Shown: positions 1-8,172 of the stretch, piece after piece | Numbering within the stretch: the stretch's first letter is position 1 | How the letters are laid out: every line of letters starts with the position of its first letter | Origin: Gemmatimonadaceae bacterium | Lineage (GTDB): Bacteria > Gemmatimonadota > Gemmatimonadetes > Gemmatimonadales > Gemmatimonadaceae | DNA length: 64,000 bases | NCBI GenBank assembly: GCA_025930755.1 | Contig: JAICOJ010000003.1 | Span: 34,703-98,702 of the forward strand | Direction of reading: 5' to 3' | Position numbers and translations under genes: made by a program | Notes under the pieces: model-generated | The model's input: only the letters and a program-made list of their open reading frames with translations | The model's database searches: none | Told to the model about the DNA's origin: nothing

Positions 1-201
1 GCATCCGAGCTCCACGGTGTAGTCGTCGGTCTTTCCTGCGGTCAGAATCCGGTCGCGTACCTTCACCGCGGACGGAGCGAGCCCGGCTTTTCGCAGCTCA
101 CGCGTGACGAAGATCTCGACCTCGTGAGGCAGCAGCGATCTCGGGTTACCCAACGGAAGCCTCGGACGTGAAGTCCCCGCAATCTTCGGAGGCGCATCCA
201 T
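1..201 (-). CDS. Partial hypothetical protein, cut by left edge
   Basis: An open minus-strand frame begins at an ATG (199-201) and runs off the left edge without a stop, giving about 67 codons. The second half has strong G/C preference at third codon positions and reads as plausible protein (for example LPHEVEIFVTRELRKAGL), which is why I include it. The start overlaps the start of the divergent Rieske gene by two bases and has no clear Shine-Dalgarno sequence, so the true start may lie further inside, for instance at an in-frame TTG. I do not recognise the family. The missing C-terminal part would decide whether it is real. Confidence 0.35.
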   Translation of the reverse strand, partial: MDAPPKIAGTSRPRLPLGNPRSLLPHEVEIFVTRELRKAGLAPSAVKVRDRILTAGKTDDYTVELGC

Positions 202-997
202 GAGAAGCAAGGCCAGCGTTCGCGGGCACCCCATTCACCCGGCGCTCATCCCCTTCCCGTTCGCCTTCCTCACCGGCGCTTTTTTCTTCGATGCGGCGGG
301 TTGGCTAGTCGATCGCGAGAGCTGGTGGACGACCGGCGGTCACCTGGCAGCCGCCGGTATTGCGACAGCGCTCGTCGCCGCCGTGCCGGGATTCATCGAC
401 TACCTGTTCACCGTCCCACCACGCAGCTCGGGCAAGCGGCGCGCGACGCGGCACATGCTCGTGAATCTGCTCGCCGTGGCCCTCGTCGCGGTCGCGTGGA
501 TCATGCGACGCGGGATGATCGCTGGTCCCGACATCTGGGTGCTGGGACTCGAGCTCGCTGCCCTCGGCCTGCTCACCGCCGGTGGATGGATGGGAGGCGT
601 ACTGGTGAACCGCAACCAGATCGGCGTCGACCATCGCTACGCAAGCGCCGGCAAGTGGAAGGAACAGCGCATCGCGGCGAGTCCAGGGGCGCCAGGGACC
701 GTCGCGAACGTCGATGAGCTCAAAGTGGACCAGATGAAGCTGCTCCACGTCGGCGATCGGCGAATCGTCCTCGGTCGTACCGAACAAGGATACGTTGCAT
801 TCGACGATCACTGTCCCCATCGTGGCGGCTCGCTCGCCGGCGGAACGATGATGTGTGGGACGGTGCAGTGCCCTTGGCACGGCTCCCAGTTCGATGTGCG
901 AACCGGGGCGGTCAAGGCCGGCCCCGCGGATCGATCGATCGAAACGTACCGGATCGAGCAACACGGGAACGAGATTCGACTCTCGCTTTCGCGATGA
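200..997 (+). CDS. DUF2231 membrane domain fused to Rieske [2Fe-2S] domain
   Basis: A 265-residue membrane-anchored electron-transfer protein. Residues about 10-140 form a DUF2231-type region with several hydrophobic helices, starting from the conserved [11 protein letters not shown] motif. Residues about 165-260 form a Rieske ferredoxin domain whose cluster ligands are Cys205/His207 (CPH) and Cys224/His227 (CPWH). The start has a GGAGG seven bases upstream (188-192). The gene overlaps the next one in an ATGA arrangement (994-997), so the two are probably translated together and the Rieske domain could accept or donate electrons for the sugar-dehydrogenase-like protein. The electron partner is inference. 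The fold assignment is secure; the physiological role is not. Confidence 0.85.
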   Translation: MRSKASVRGHPIHPALIPFPFAFLTGAFFFDAAGWLVDRESWWTTGGHLAAAGIATALVAAVPGFIDYLFTVPPRSSGKRRATRHMLVNLLAVALVAVAWIMRRGMIAGPDIWVLGLELAALGLLTAGGWMGGVLVNRNQIGVDHRYASAGKWKEQRIAASPGAPGTVANVDELKVDQMKLLHVGDRRIVLGRTEQGYVAFDDHCPHRGGSLAGGTMMCGTVQCPWHGSQFDVRTGAVKAGPADRSIETYRIEQHGNEIRLSLSR

Positions 998-2316
998 ATC
1001 GCCCGCTCCTCGTCATCGCGGCAACTCTCGGCGCTTTCGCGGCGTGCGAAGGTACGGCGCGGCTGCCCGTGTCCGCCGGGATGGGCGTTGCGCCGCATCT
1101 CCCGCCACCCGATCGGGGACTTTTCCCCGCGGTCGAGATCGCCGAGGCGAAAGGATGGCCCTCGGGGGGCAAGCCGGTAGCGCATCCCGGTCTGGTGGTG
1201 ACGGCGTTCGCGACCGGGCTGGACCATCCGCGGTGGCTCTACGTTCTGCCGAACGGGGACATCCTGGTCGCCGAGACCAACGCGCCTCCGAACCGCGACA
1301 ACCGTCCGGGCATCAAAGGGTGGTTCTTCAAATTCTTCCAGAAGAAGGCCGGAGGTGCCGTTCCCAGCGCCAACCGGATTACGCTTCTGCGTGATGCGGA
1401 TGGCGACGGGACGGCGGAGACGCGGTCGGTGTTTCTCGACAGCCTGAGCTCGCCGTTCGGAATGGTGTTGGTGGGGAGTGACTTCTACGTCGCGAACACT
1501 GATGCCGTCGTCCGGTTTCCGTACGTGGCGGGCGAGATGCACATCGACGCCCCCGGTACTCAGGTCACCGCCGTGCCCGCGGGACGCATCAACCACCACT
1601 GGACGAAGGGGCTCGTGGCTTCGGCAGATGGATCGAAGCTGTACGTCTCCGTCGGATCGAACAGCAACGTGGGAGAACGAGGCATCGCGAACGAGGAGGG
1701 TCGCGCCGCGATCTGGGAGATCGACACACGGTCCGGACACCACCGCGTTTTCGCTTCCGGATTGCGCAACCCGGTCGGCATGGCTTGGGAGCCCGAAACG
1801 GGCGAGCTCTGGGTCGCGGTGAACGAGCGAGACGAGCTCGGCGGCGACCTCGTGCCCGACTACATGACGGCCGTGCGTGACGGTGGCTTTTACGGGTGGC
1901 CATACAGCTATTTTGGCCATCACCTGGATGAGCGCGTGAAGCCGCAGCGACCCGATCTGGTCGCGACGGCCATTCGCCCCGACTACGCGTTAGGCGCGCA
2001 CACCGCCTCGCTCGGACTCGCCTCGGCGCGGGGGGCAACGCTGCCCTCGCCGTTCACGCATGGGATGTTCATCGGCCAGCACGGCTCGTGGAACCGGAAG
2101 CCGCGCAGCGGCTACAAGGTGATCTTCGTTCCCTTTGCCGGGGGCGTCCCGTCGGGAGCGCCGGTCGATGTATTGACCGGATTCCTCAACGACCAGGGTC
2201 AGGCGATGGGTCGCCCGGTCGGCGTTGCCATCGACAGGACGGGTGCCTTGCTGGTGGCGGACGACGTTGGGAACGTCGTGTGGCGGGTGAGCGCGGCGGC
2301 AAACGATCGTGATTGA
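994..2316 (+). CDS. Sorbosone/glucose dehydrogenase-like lipoprotein
   Basis: A 440-residue exported lipoprotein with a signal sequence ending in the lipobox AFAAC (Cys18), followed by a six-bladed beta-propeller of the glucose/sorbosone dehydrogenase family, whose characterised members use PQQ to oxidise aldoses. Family hallmarks include [19 protein letters not shown] near the first blade, [18 protein letters not shown] and [10 protein letters not shown] in the later blades. I chose the ATG at 994 because it overlaps the Rieske stop (ATGA) and begins a proper signal peptide; the frame is open further upstream but that part is antisense noise. It is one of three relatives in the window (the others at 26181-27575 and 27727-28914). 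Substrate is unknown. Confidence 0.85.
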   Translation: MNRPLLVIAATLGAFAACEGTARLPVSAGMGVAPHLPPPDRGLFPAVEIAEAKGWPSGGKPVAHPGLVVTAFATGLDHPRWLYVLPNGDILVAETNAPPNRDNRPGIKGWFFKFFQKKAGGAVPSANRITLLRDADGDGTAETRSVFLDSLSSPFGMVLVGSDFYVANTDAVVRFPYVAGEMHIDAPGTQVTAVPAGRINHHWTKGLVASADGSKLYVSVGSNSNVGERGIANEEGRAAIWEIDTRSGHHRVFASGLRNPVGMAWEPETGELWVAVNERDELGGDLVPDYMTAVRDGGFYGWPYSYFGHHLDERVKPQRPDLVATAIRPDYALGAHTASLGLASARGATLPSPFTHGMFIGQHGSWNRKPRSGYKVIFVPFAGGVPSGAPVDVLTGFLNDQGQAMGRPVGVAIDRTGALLVADDVGNVVWRVSAAANDRD

Positions 2317-2343
2317 CTGAGTCAAATCCTTGGAGGAACGTTG

Positions 2344-4743
2344 ATGCGAGTGAAGGATCTCTTCTCGCGCGGGATCGTCGCCGCGCTGGCGCTTACCGTC
2401 GCCGCTCCGACCGTCAGTCTTGCGCAATTCATCGGAGTTCGCGTCGATGCCGACCGCAACAAGGTCTTGCTCGAGATTGCTCCGAGCCGGTTGAATCGCG
2501 ACATGCTGCACCAGAGCGTGCTCGCGACCGGATTCGGAGCCAACGCGCTGGGGCTCGATCGCGGCCAAACCGGAGGCAGTGCCGTCGTGCGGCTCGAGCG
2601 ACAGGGAAAGCGCGTACTGCTCGTCCGCGACAACTGGAGCGTACGCGCGCAGGGGGCTGATGCCGCCGGCCAGCGAGCGGCGGCCGAGGCGTATCCGACC
2701 TCGGTGATCGCGTCCTTCCCGATCGAGTCGGAGACTAACGGCGTCGTCGTCGTCGACGCTACCGGTCTCTTTCTCACCGATACGTACGGCATCGGCGAGA
2801 GCTTGCGGCGTGCGCAGCAAGGGAGCGCGCGCGTCGACGCGAACCGAAGCTGGATCGACGCGTCGCGCACGAAATCCTTCCCGGGCAATACCGAGATTCA
2901 TGCGGTGCTGACCTTCGCGATCGAGAATCCAGGGCCGGCCGTACGCCGGCACGTCCCTGATCCATCGTCGGCGACGATGGAGATCCATCACTCGCTGGTG
3001 GAGCTGCCCCCGCCGCACGGATTCACGCCGCGCGCGGCCGATCCGCGAGCCGGGTTCTTCGCGACGCAGTTCAACGACTTCGGGCAGGGCTTCGAGGGCA
3101 CCTACCGCGCCGGCTTCATCAACCGGTGGCGACTCATCCCCAGGGATCCTGCCGCCTACGCGCGCGGGGAGCCCACCGAGCCGGTCACGCCAATCGTCTA
3201 TTACCTCGATCCCGCGATTCCCGAACCGTATCGCACCGCGTTTCGCGACGGTGGTCACTGGTGGAACACCGTCTTCGAAGCGGCTGGATGGCGCAACGCT
3301 TTCCAGGTCCGCGATCTGCCCGCCGGCGCCGATCCGATGGATGCGCGATACAACCTGATCTACTGGGTGCATCGCAGCGGCCCCGGTCCGTCCGTGGGCC
3401 CCTCGTTCGCCGATCCACGCACCGGTGAGATCGTGCGCACGGTGGTGCGCATGGATTCGTGGCGCTCCTTGATCGATTACAACATCTATGCTGGTCTCCT
3501 GCCCGCGGCAGGATCAAACGGACTGAACATGCCGGCGGAAGAGTTCGCGATGGCGCGCCGTCGCCAGCATGTCGCTCACGAGATCGGTCATACGCTCGGT
3601 CTCTCGCACAACTTCATCTCGTCGTCACAGGAACGCGCCTCCGTCATGGACTATCCGGTGCCGGTCATCACGGTCGGCGCAAATGGGCAGCTCGATCTCT
3701 CGCGCGCGTACGCGCCCTTCGCCGGTGGATGGGATTCGCTCGCGATTCGCTACGGCTATACCTGGTATCCCAATGCAGAGGCGGAGCGCGCCGGCCTCGC
3801 GCGCATCGTGAAGGAAGGGCTCACCCGCGGGCTGCGTTTCGTCGCCGATCAGCACGCCGGCGCAGATGGGTCGATACCCGAAGCGACACGCTGGGTCGAG
3901 GGAACGACCAACTTCGATGCGGTGGAGCGCACCTCGGCTGTCCGTCGCGTGCTGATCGAAAAGTTCGACGAGCGGGCCATCAAGCCGGGCGAGCCGATGT
4001 ATCTGCTCAACATGCGGTTCGCGCACGTCTACTTGCACCACCGGTATTCGCTCGAGGGGCTCATCAAGTACATCGGAGGAATGGACTTCACCTACGCGGT
4101 GCGTGGTGACAGTCAGGTGCCGACCACCGTCGTGCCTCCCGCGCAACAGCGGCGTGCGCTCGCGATGGTCCTCGACGAGCTCGAGCCCGCGAAGCTCGCC
4201 GTTCCCGCGCGTGTGATGGCGCTGATTCCTCCGGCGCCCGCCGGAGGAGATCAATCGAATGAGTGGATCGGCTCGGCAGGCGGCACGTCGTTCGATCAGC
4301 TCTCGCTCGCCGGTGGGCTGGCGACGGAGGTGATCGAGGGCATTCTCGACCGCGAGCGCGCTGCCCGGGTCGTGTTGCTCAATGCGCGAGATGCGGCGAA
4401 CCCTTCACTCGACGAGGTCATGCGCACACTCGTGACCCGAACATGGGGTGCTGCGCCGTCGACCAATGGAGGTCACCAGGCACTCCGCCGCGCGGTGCAA
4501 CAGGTCGTGCTCAACACACTGCTCGATCGCGCGGGCGACAAGGCGGCACTGGCTGAGGTGCGCTCCGTGTGTGCGATGCATCTCGATCTTTTGAGGAACC
4601 GGCTATCGGCCGCGAGTGGAGGCTCGCCCGCAGACAGGGCGCATCGAGCGGCAGCCATTCGCGACATCACCCGCTTCTTTGCCGGCGAGGATGATCCGGA
4701 GTCACGGTCCCGGTTCAGGGTCATCCCGCTGCCATGGCCCTAA
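2344..4743 (+). CDS. Secreted zinc metalloprotease (DUF5117/DUF4953 type)
   Basis: A 799-residue secreted zinc-dependent metalloprotease of the large DUF5117/DUF5118/DUF4953 group. It begins with a signal peptide (MRVKDLFSRGIVAALALTVA) cleaved near AQF. The active-site motif HEIGHTLGLSHNF starts at about residue 412: the first two His bind zinc, Glu413 is the catalytic base, and the downstream His completes the metzincin-like site. A Ser-Val-Met-Asp-Tyr segment after it fits a Met-turn. The ATG at 2344 is preceded by a GGAGG at 2332-2336, and a TTG lies one codon earlier. It sits 27 bases after the dehydrogenase gene, so co-transcription is possible. The stop codon falls within a copy of the CCTAACG motif. 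Substrates are unknown. Confidence 0.88.
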   Translation: MRVKDLFSRGIVAALALTVAAPTVSLAQFIGVRVDADRNKVLLEIAPSRLNRDMLHQSVLATGFGANALGLDRGQTGGSAVVRLERQGKRVLLVRDNWSVRAQGADAAGQRAAAEAYPTSVIASFPIESETNGVVVVDATGLFLTDTYGIGESLRRAQQGSARVDANRSWIDASRTKSFPGNTEIHAVLTFAIENPGPAVRRHVPDPSSATMEIHHSLVELPPPHGFTPRAADPRAGFFATQFNDFGQGFEGTYRAGFINRWRLIPRDPAAYARGEPTEPVTPIVYYLDPAIPEPYRTAFRDGGHWWNTVFEAAGWRNAFQVRDLPAGADPMDARYNLIYWVHRSGPGPSVGPSFADPRTGEIVRTVVRMDSWRSLIDYNIYAGLLPAAGSNGLNMPAEEFAMARRRQHVAHEIGHTLGLSHNFISSSQERASVMDYPVPVITVGANGQLDLSRAYAPFAGGWDSLAIRYGYTWYPNAEAERAGLARIVKEGLTRGLRFVADQHAGADGSIPEATRWVEGTTNFDAVERTSAVRRVLIEKFDERAIKPGEPMYLLNMRFAHVYLHHRYSLEGLIKYIGGMDFTYAVRGDSQVPTTVVPPAQQRRALAMVLDELEPAKLAVPARVMALIPPAPAGGDQSNEWIGSAGGTSFDQLSLAGGLATEVIEGILDRERAARVVLLNARDAANPSLDEVMRTLVTRTWGAAPSTNGGHQALRRAVQQVVLNTLLDRAGDKAALAEVRSVCAMHLDLLRNRLSAASGGSPADRAHRAAAIRDITRFFAGEDDPESRSRFRVIPLPWP

Positions 4744-4834
4744 CGAAATCTCGGCACAAGGGCCACGAGCTGACTGCGGTTCAGCTTTCCGCGGCCCAGC
4801 GACTGGAACGCCTGACCCGTGAATCCCGACACAG

Positions 4835-4860
4835 GCCTCATTCGTAGACACTTGTGAGGC
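4835..4860 (+). terminator. Possible hairpin after metalloprotease gene
   Basis: GCCTCA (4835-4840) and TGAGGC (4855-4860) form a six-base-pair stem with a 14-base loop about 90 bases after the stop. There is no T-run, so a terminator role is weak. Confidence 0.25.
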
Positions 4861-4879
4861 GGAGCACCGGGCGGGGATC

Positions 4880-4908
4880 TTGCCCTTCTCGGTTTCCGTT
4901 CCTATCTT
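4880..4908 (+). promoter_or_regulatory. Sigma-70-type promoter upstream of ABC leader
   Basis: TTGCCC (4880-4885), a 17-base spacer, then TATCTT (4903-4908). Transcription would start near 4914-4916, just before the 5' strand of the closing stem of the structured leader at 4919. This is the only convincing sigma-70-type box pair I see upstream of the ABC transporter. Confidence 0.55.
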
Positions 4909-4952
4909 GGGCTCAACGGCAGCACCTCTCACGGGGGAACCCCAATCCTGAA

Positions 4953-5081
4953 ATGACAGAAAGCCTCCGAGTTAACACTCTCATCCGCGTCTCCGGACCG
5001 CGCGTCTTCGCCCTGATGGGCGTAGTGCGCCCTGGAACGGGGATTTTTGGCGGTGACTCCGCCGGAGGCCGAGCACCCTAG
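4953..5081 (+). CDS. Possible 42-residue leader peptide
   Basis: A short open frame inside the leader starts at ATG 4953 and stops with TAG at 5079-5081, just before the terminator hairpin at 5109. A GGGGGAA stretch lies 13 bases before the ATG. The product (MTESLRVNTLIRVSGPRVF and on to GGRAP) has five or six Arg residues but no obvious run of regulatory codons. It may be a translated leader peptide for transcription attenuation, or simply an open frame within a structured RNA. I do not recognise the sequence. Confidence 0.25.
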   Translation: MTESLRVNTLIRVSGPRVFALMGVVRPGTGIFGGDSAGGRAP

Positions 5082-5108
5082 AAGCGCAGGATTCGATGTC
5101 GTGATCCG

Positions 5109-5147
5109 AGCCTTTCGGGTGCTGCCATGGACCTGAAAGGCTTTTTT
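5109..5147 (+). terminator. Intrinsic terminator in ABC leader
   Basis: AGCCTTTCGGGT (5109-5120) pairs with ACCTGAAAGGCT (5131-5142), twelve pairs with one G-T wobble, a ten-base loop, and a run of T at 5142-5147. It lies upstream of the coding region, not downstream of a gene, which suggests attenuation. Confidence 0.75.
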
Positions 5148-5178
5148 GCTGCCTAACTCTGAGCGCGGATCACGAATC

Positions 5179-7431
5179 ATGAATCAGGACCAAGAGATCA
5201 TCAGCCGATACATCGGCCAACCCGCTCGGCTCCCCACCGAGCTTCGCGCGCGCATCGAGCGCGAGTGGGGAAATCAACCGGTACAGCTGTATGCGCTCGC
5301 CGACCTCGATCACGGCCTCCGGCTCCACGAGTCGTGGCTCGCGTTAGGCCCTCGGCACGTCGCGCTCGCGCGTCCTGCGGGAAATGGCGTGTGGAACGTG
5401 CACTCGGTCGAGCGCGCGCACATACAGGCGGTGCAGGAATCGCCGGGGCTCAGCGCGAACGCGTTGCTCCTGCTCGGCGTGCCCGACGATCCGCCCTTGG
5501 CGGTCGTCCGGTACACGCAGCGACAGCGCGGCGCGTTCGAGAACATTCGCTTCGTGCTCGACGAAGCGCTTGAAGGGCGCGCCGTGGAGCCGACCGATCC
5601 CGACCGCGTGTACGCGGACGCGGTCGCGCGCCCGGTGCGCGATGCGCAGGCGCTGGTGGCCGGCCGTCAGTCCGCGGTCATCCTGCGTCTGCTCAGGTAT
5701 CTCACGCGCTATCGTCGCGAGCTCACGCTCGGCCTCACCGCCGCGGCGGTCGTGACGCTGGCGAGCCTCGTCCCGCCGTATCTGGCGGGCTATCTGATCG
5801 ACGACGTCGTGCGCAAGGCGAACGAGGGCACGATGGCGCGCGGTGCGGCGGCGACGATCGCCTGGATCGCCGTTGGCGCGATGGCGGCGCTCTACGTGCT
5901 CCGGCAAATCGCGGCGCACGTGCGGCTCCGCCTGATGTCGGTGATCGGTGAGTGGGTCGCGCGCGACCTGCGGGCCGAGCTGTACGAGCACATCCAGCAC
6001 CTGAGCCTGTCGTTCTTCTCACGGAAGAAGACGGGAAGCCTGATCACGCGCGTGACGTCGGACACCGATCGCCTCTGGGATTTCGTGGCGTTCGGGGTGG
6101 TGGATGTGTCGCTCTCGCTCGTCATGCTGCTCGGGCTGGGCGTCGTCCTGCTCTCGCTCGACTGGCGGTTGGGACTGGTGATGACGCTACCGGTCCCGCT
6201 GTTCTGCTGGATGATCTACCGGCACGGTGAATCGCTCAATTCGCGCTTCATCCGGGCGTGGCGCAAATGGTCGCGCGTCACCGACGTGTTGTCGGACACG
6301 ATTCCGGGCATCCGGGTGGTGAAGGCGTTCAACCAGGAGTCGCGCGAGATCGAGCGTTTCAGTGAACGAAACGAGGACTGCACTGACGAGGCGAACGAGA
6401 TCCACAAGATGTGGACGACGTTCTGGCCGCTGCTGATGCTCGCGGTGCACTCGACGACAGTCATGGTGTGGATCTTCGCGATGCCCCGGTTGCTCGGCGA
6501 AGGCTCTCCGTTGTCGGCAGGCGTGTTCGTGTCGTTCCTGCTGTACACGACGATGTTCGTCGGTCCGATCGAGATCATCGGCCAGATGGCGCGCACGATC
6601 AATCGTGCGACATCCTCGGCACACCGGGTGTTCGAGGTGCTGGACAGCGAGCCGGAGGTGCGTGATGTGCCGGAGCCGGTCCGGCTCACGCCGGTGCGCG
6701 GGGGCGTGACGTTCGAGAACGTGACATTCGCGTATGACGGTGTTCGGCAGATCCTGCGCGGGATCAGCTTCGACGTTCGCGCGGGAGAGCTGATCGGGCT
6801 CGTCGGCCCGTCGGGTGGTGGCAAGTCGACGGTCGTGAACCTGGTGGCGCGCTTCTACGATGCCACCGGCGGAACGGTTCGCGTCGATGGCGTGGACATT
6901 CGCCAGCTCGATACGGGGCACTATCGCCAGCAGCTCGGGATGGTGCTGCAGGATCCGTATCTGTTTCACGGGACGGTGTTGGAGAACATCCGCTACGGCA
7001 TGCAGACGGCGTCGTTGAGCGCGGTCGTGGCGGCGGCGAAGGCGGCGAACGCGCACGACTTCATCTGCAAGCTCGGTCAGGGCTACGACACGGTGGTCGG
7101 TGAGCGGGGACACACGCTGTCGGGTGGTGAGCGTCAGCGCATCTCGATTGCGCGGGCGATCCTGCACGATCCGCGGATCCTGATCCTCGACGAGGCGACG
7201 AGCAGCGTCGATACGGAGACGGAGCGGGAGATTCAGGAGGCGCTCGAGCGGCTGATCGCCGGGCGCACGGTGTTCGCCATCGCGCACCGCCTGTCGACCC
7301 TTCGCCGCGCATCGCGGTTGTTCGTGATCGAGGAGGGCCGGCTCGCCGAGTCCGGAACGCATCGGGAGCTGTTGGCGAGGCCTAACGGGATGTACCGGAG
7401 GCTCTACGAAATGCAATTGCAGCTTCAATAG
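5179..7431 (+). CDS. ABC exporter-type transporter, cyanophycin-associated type
   Basis: A 750-residue fused permease-ATPase half-transporter. Residues 1-165 are an extra cytoplasmic domain not found in ordinary exporters. Residues about 170-480 are a six-helix ABC exporter membrane domain, and the C-terminal third is the ATPase: Walker A GPSGGGKST near residue 543, signature LSGGERQR near 647 and Walker B ILILDEATS near 667. Length, extra domain and the DUF1854 partner gene match the family annotated elsewhere as cyanophycin-metabolism-associated ABC transporters; no cyanophycin synthetase or cyanophycinase is in this window. The ATG at 5179 has only a weak ribosome site, 31 bases after an intrinsic terminator. 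The transported substrate is unknown. Confidence 0.82.
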   Translation: MNQDQEIISRYIGQPARLPTELRARIEREWGNQPVQLYALADLDHGLRLHESWLALGPRHVALARPAGNGVWNVHSVERAHIQAVQESPGLSANALLLLGVPDDPPLAVVRYTQRQRGAFENIRFVLDEALEGRAVEPTDPDRVYADAVARPVRDAQALVAGRQSAVILRLLRYLTRYRRELTLGLTAAAVVTLASLVPPYLAGYLIDDVVRKANEGTMARGAAATIAWIAVGAMAALYVLRQIAAHVRLRLMSVIGEWVARDLRAELYEHIQHLSLSFFSRKKTGSLITRVTSDTDRLWDFVAFGVVDVSLSLVMLLGLGVVLLSLDWRLGLVMTLPVPLFCWMIYRHGESLNSRFIRAWRKWSRVTDVLSDTIPGIRVVKAFNQESREIERFSERNEDCTDEANEIHKMWTTFWPLLMLAVHSTTVMVWIFAMPRLLGEGSPLSAGVFVSFLLYTTMFVGPIEIIGQMARTINRATSSAHRVFEVLDSEPEVRDVPEPVRLTPVRGGVTFENVTFAYDGVRQILRGISFDVRAGELIGLVGPSGGGKSTVVNLVARFYDATGGTVRVDGVDIRQLDTGHYRQQLGMVLQDPYLFHGTVLENIRYGMQTASLSAVVAAAKAANAHDFICKLGQGYDTVVGERGHTLSGGERQRISIARAILHDPRILILDEATSSVDTETEREIQEALERLIAGRTVFAIAHRLSTLRRASRLFVIEEGRLAESGTHRELLARPNGMYRRLYEMQLQLQ

Positions 7432-7528
7432 GATTACGGATTGCGGATTGCTGATTGCGCGTCCCTCCGGCAAGGAATGCGAACCGCAACCAGCACCCGC
7501 AATCAGCACCCGCAATCAGCAATCAATC
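7431..7528. repeat. Heptad palindrome, GATTGCG family
   Basis: The left arm (7431-7461) contains four seven-base units, GATTACG, GATTGCG, GATTGCT, GATTGCG. The right arm (7498-7528) contains the reverse complements (CGCAATC, AGCAATC and variants). The arms can fold into a long hairpin between the ABC gene and the DUF1854 gene, inside what looks like one operon. Confidence 0.7.
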
Positions 7529-7552
7529 GACTGCCTCAAAGGAGGAATTGAT

Positions 7553-8044
7553 ATGGCTCAGTCGTTGGAGCTCGAAGGCGAGACGACGCAACTCGAACTC
7601 AAAGGCGCCGGCGACGGTCGATTGTTCGCGATCGTCGACGGCGTGGCGGTGCCAGTGCGGCTGCGTCAGTGCTTCCCGTGGTCGGAGCCGCACCGGCATC
7701 TGTCGCTTCGGGATGAGGACGACGAGGAGGTCGCGTTGGTAGAGGACCCGGCGACCCTCGGCGAGGAGTCACGCCGCGCGATCGAGCACGCGCTCGCGGA
7801 AGCCGGGTTCGTGCTCCAGGTAATGCGCGTCGTGTCGATCGAGGAAGAAGTGGAAATCCGGCAGTGGAAGGTCGAGACCAGACACGGGCCGCGATCCTTT
7901 CAGACGCACCTGGATGACTGGCCGCGCGTGCTTCCCATGGGCGGCCTGCTCATTCGCGATGTAGGCGGTGATCTGTACCTGCTCGCCGCGCCCGGTGAGA
8001 TGGACCGGCGGAGCAAGGAGCTGCTGTGGGCGTTCGTTGATTAA
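7553..8044 (+). CDS. DUF1854 family protein
   Basis: A 163-residue soluble protein of the DUF1854 family, which is regularly encoded next to the type of ABC transporter found upstream here. It has no membrane segment or signal peptide. Recognisable features are the acidic DEDDEEVALVED stretch followed by LGEESRRAIEHALAEAGF and the C-terminal GGLLIRDVGGDLYLL. The ATG at 7553 has a strong GGAGG at 7541-7545. It presumably acts with the transporter at the membrane, but I know of no biochemical role. The two genes are separated by the heptad palindrome at 7431-7528. Confidence 0.8.
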   Translation: MAQSLELEGETTQLELKGAGDGRLFAIVDGVAVPVRLRQCFPWSEPHRHLSLRDEDDEEVALVEDPATLGEESRRAIEHALAEAGFVLQVMRVVSIEEEVEIRQWKVETRHGPRSFQTHLDDWPRVLPMGGLLIRDVGGDLYLLAAPGEMDRRSKELLWAFVD

Positions 8045-8045
8045 A

Positions 8046-8172
8046 GGAATTAGGGGTCAGGGGTCAGGGATCAGGGGGTGTCAGGGAATAGGTTTGAGGA
8101 GAGGTGCGTGCCGTTCTCTCCTACAACCCACCGCCTAACACCCCCTGATCCCTGACCCCTGACCCTAATTCC
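8046..8172. repeat. Heptad palindrome, GGGTCAG family, copy 1
   Basis: The left arm (8046-8087) is built from GGGGTCA, GGGGTCA, GGGATCA and a GGGGGTGTCAGGG end. The right arm (8139-8172) is its reverse complement. The centre holds a further short stem (AGGAGAG / CTCTCCT). It lies between the convergent DUF1854 and S9 peptidase genes and abuts the peptidase stop. Confidence 0.8.

Larger units (their letters stand above)
4914..5147 (+). ncRNA. Structured leader or small RNA ahead of ABC transporter
   Basis: The predicted transcript is rich in secondary structure. GGCAGCACC (4919-4927) pairs perfectly with GGTGCTGCC (5118-5126), enclosing about 190 bases. Inside, GCCTCCG (4963-4969) can pair with CGGAGGC (5063-5069), and small hairpins form at 5010-5021 (GCCC-TGAT-GGGC) and 5049-5063 (GGCGG-TGACT-CCGCC). 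The long-range stem shares bases 5118-5126 with the terminator hairpin, so the two compete. Only 31 bases separate the T-run from the ABC start codon, leaving no room for another promoter, so the ABC gene appears to depend on read-through. It does not match the conserved cores I know for T-box, TPP, FMN, cobalamin, SAM-I, glycine or c-di-GMP-I RNAs. A free-standing RNA such as a 6S-like RNA is the alternative. Confidence 0.5.

Noticed and set aside
1990..3372. Long minus-strand open frame of 460 codons opposite the dehydrogenase and metalloprotease
   Set aside because: It is antisense to two well-supported genes, is rich in Arg/Ala/Gly runs and has no recognisable motif or ribosome site; a typical shadow in high-GC DNA.
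4914..5147. Known riboswitch or T-box classes for the ABC leader
   Set aside because: I looked for the conserved cores of T-box, TPP, FMN, cobalamin, SAM-I, glycine, c-di-GMP-I and ydaO-type c-di-AMP RNAs and found none convincing; a covariance search was not possible.
6187..7515. 442-codon minus-strand frame opposite the ABC transporter
   Set aside because: It covers the conserved ATPase motifs of the plus-strand gene and consists of Arg/His/Asp-rich sequence without domains.
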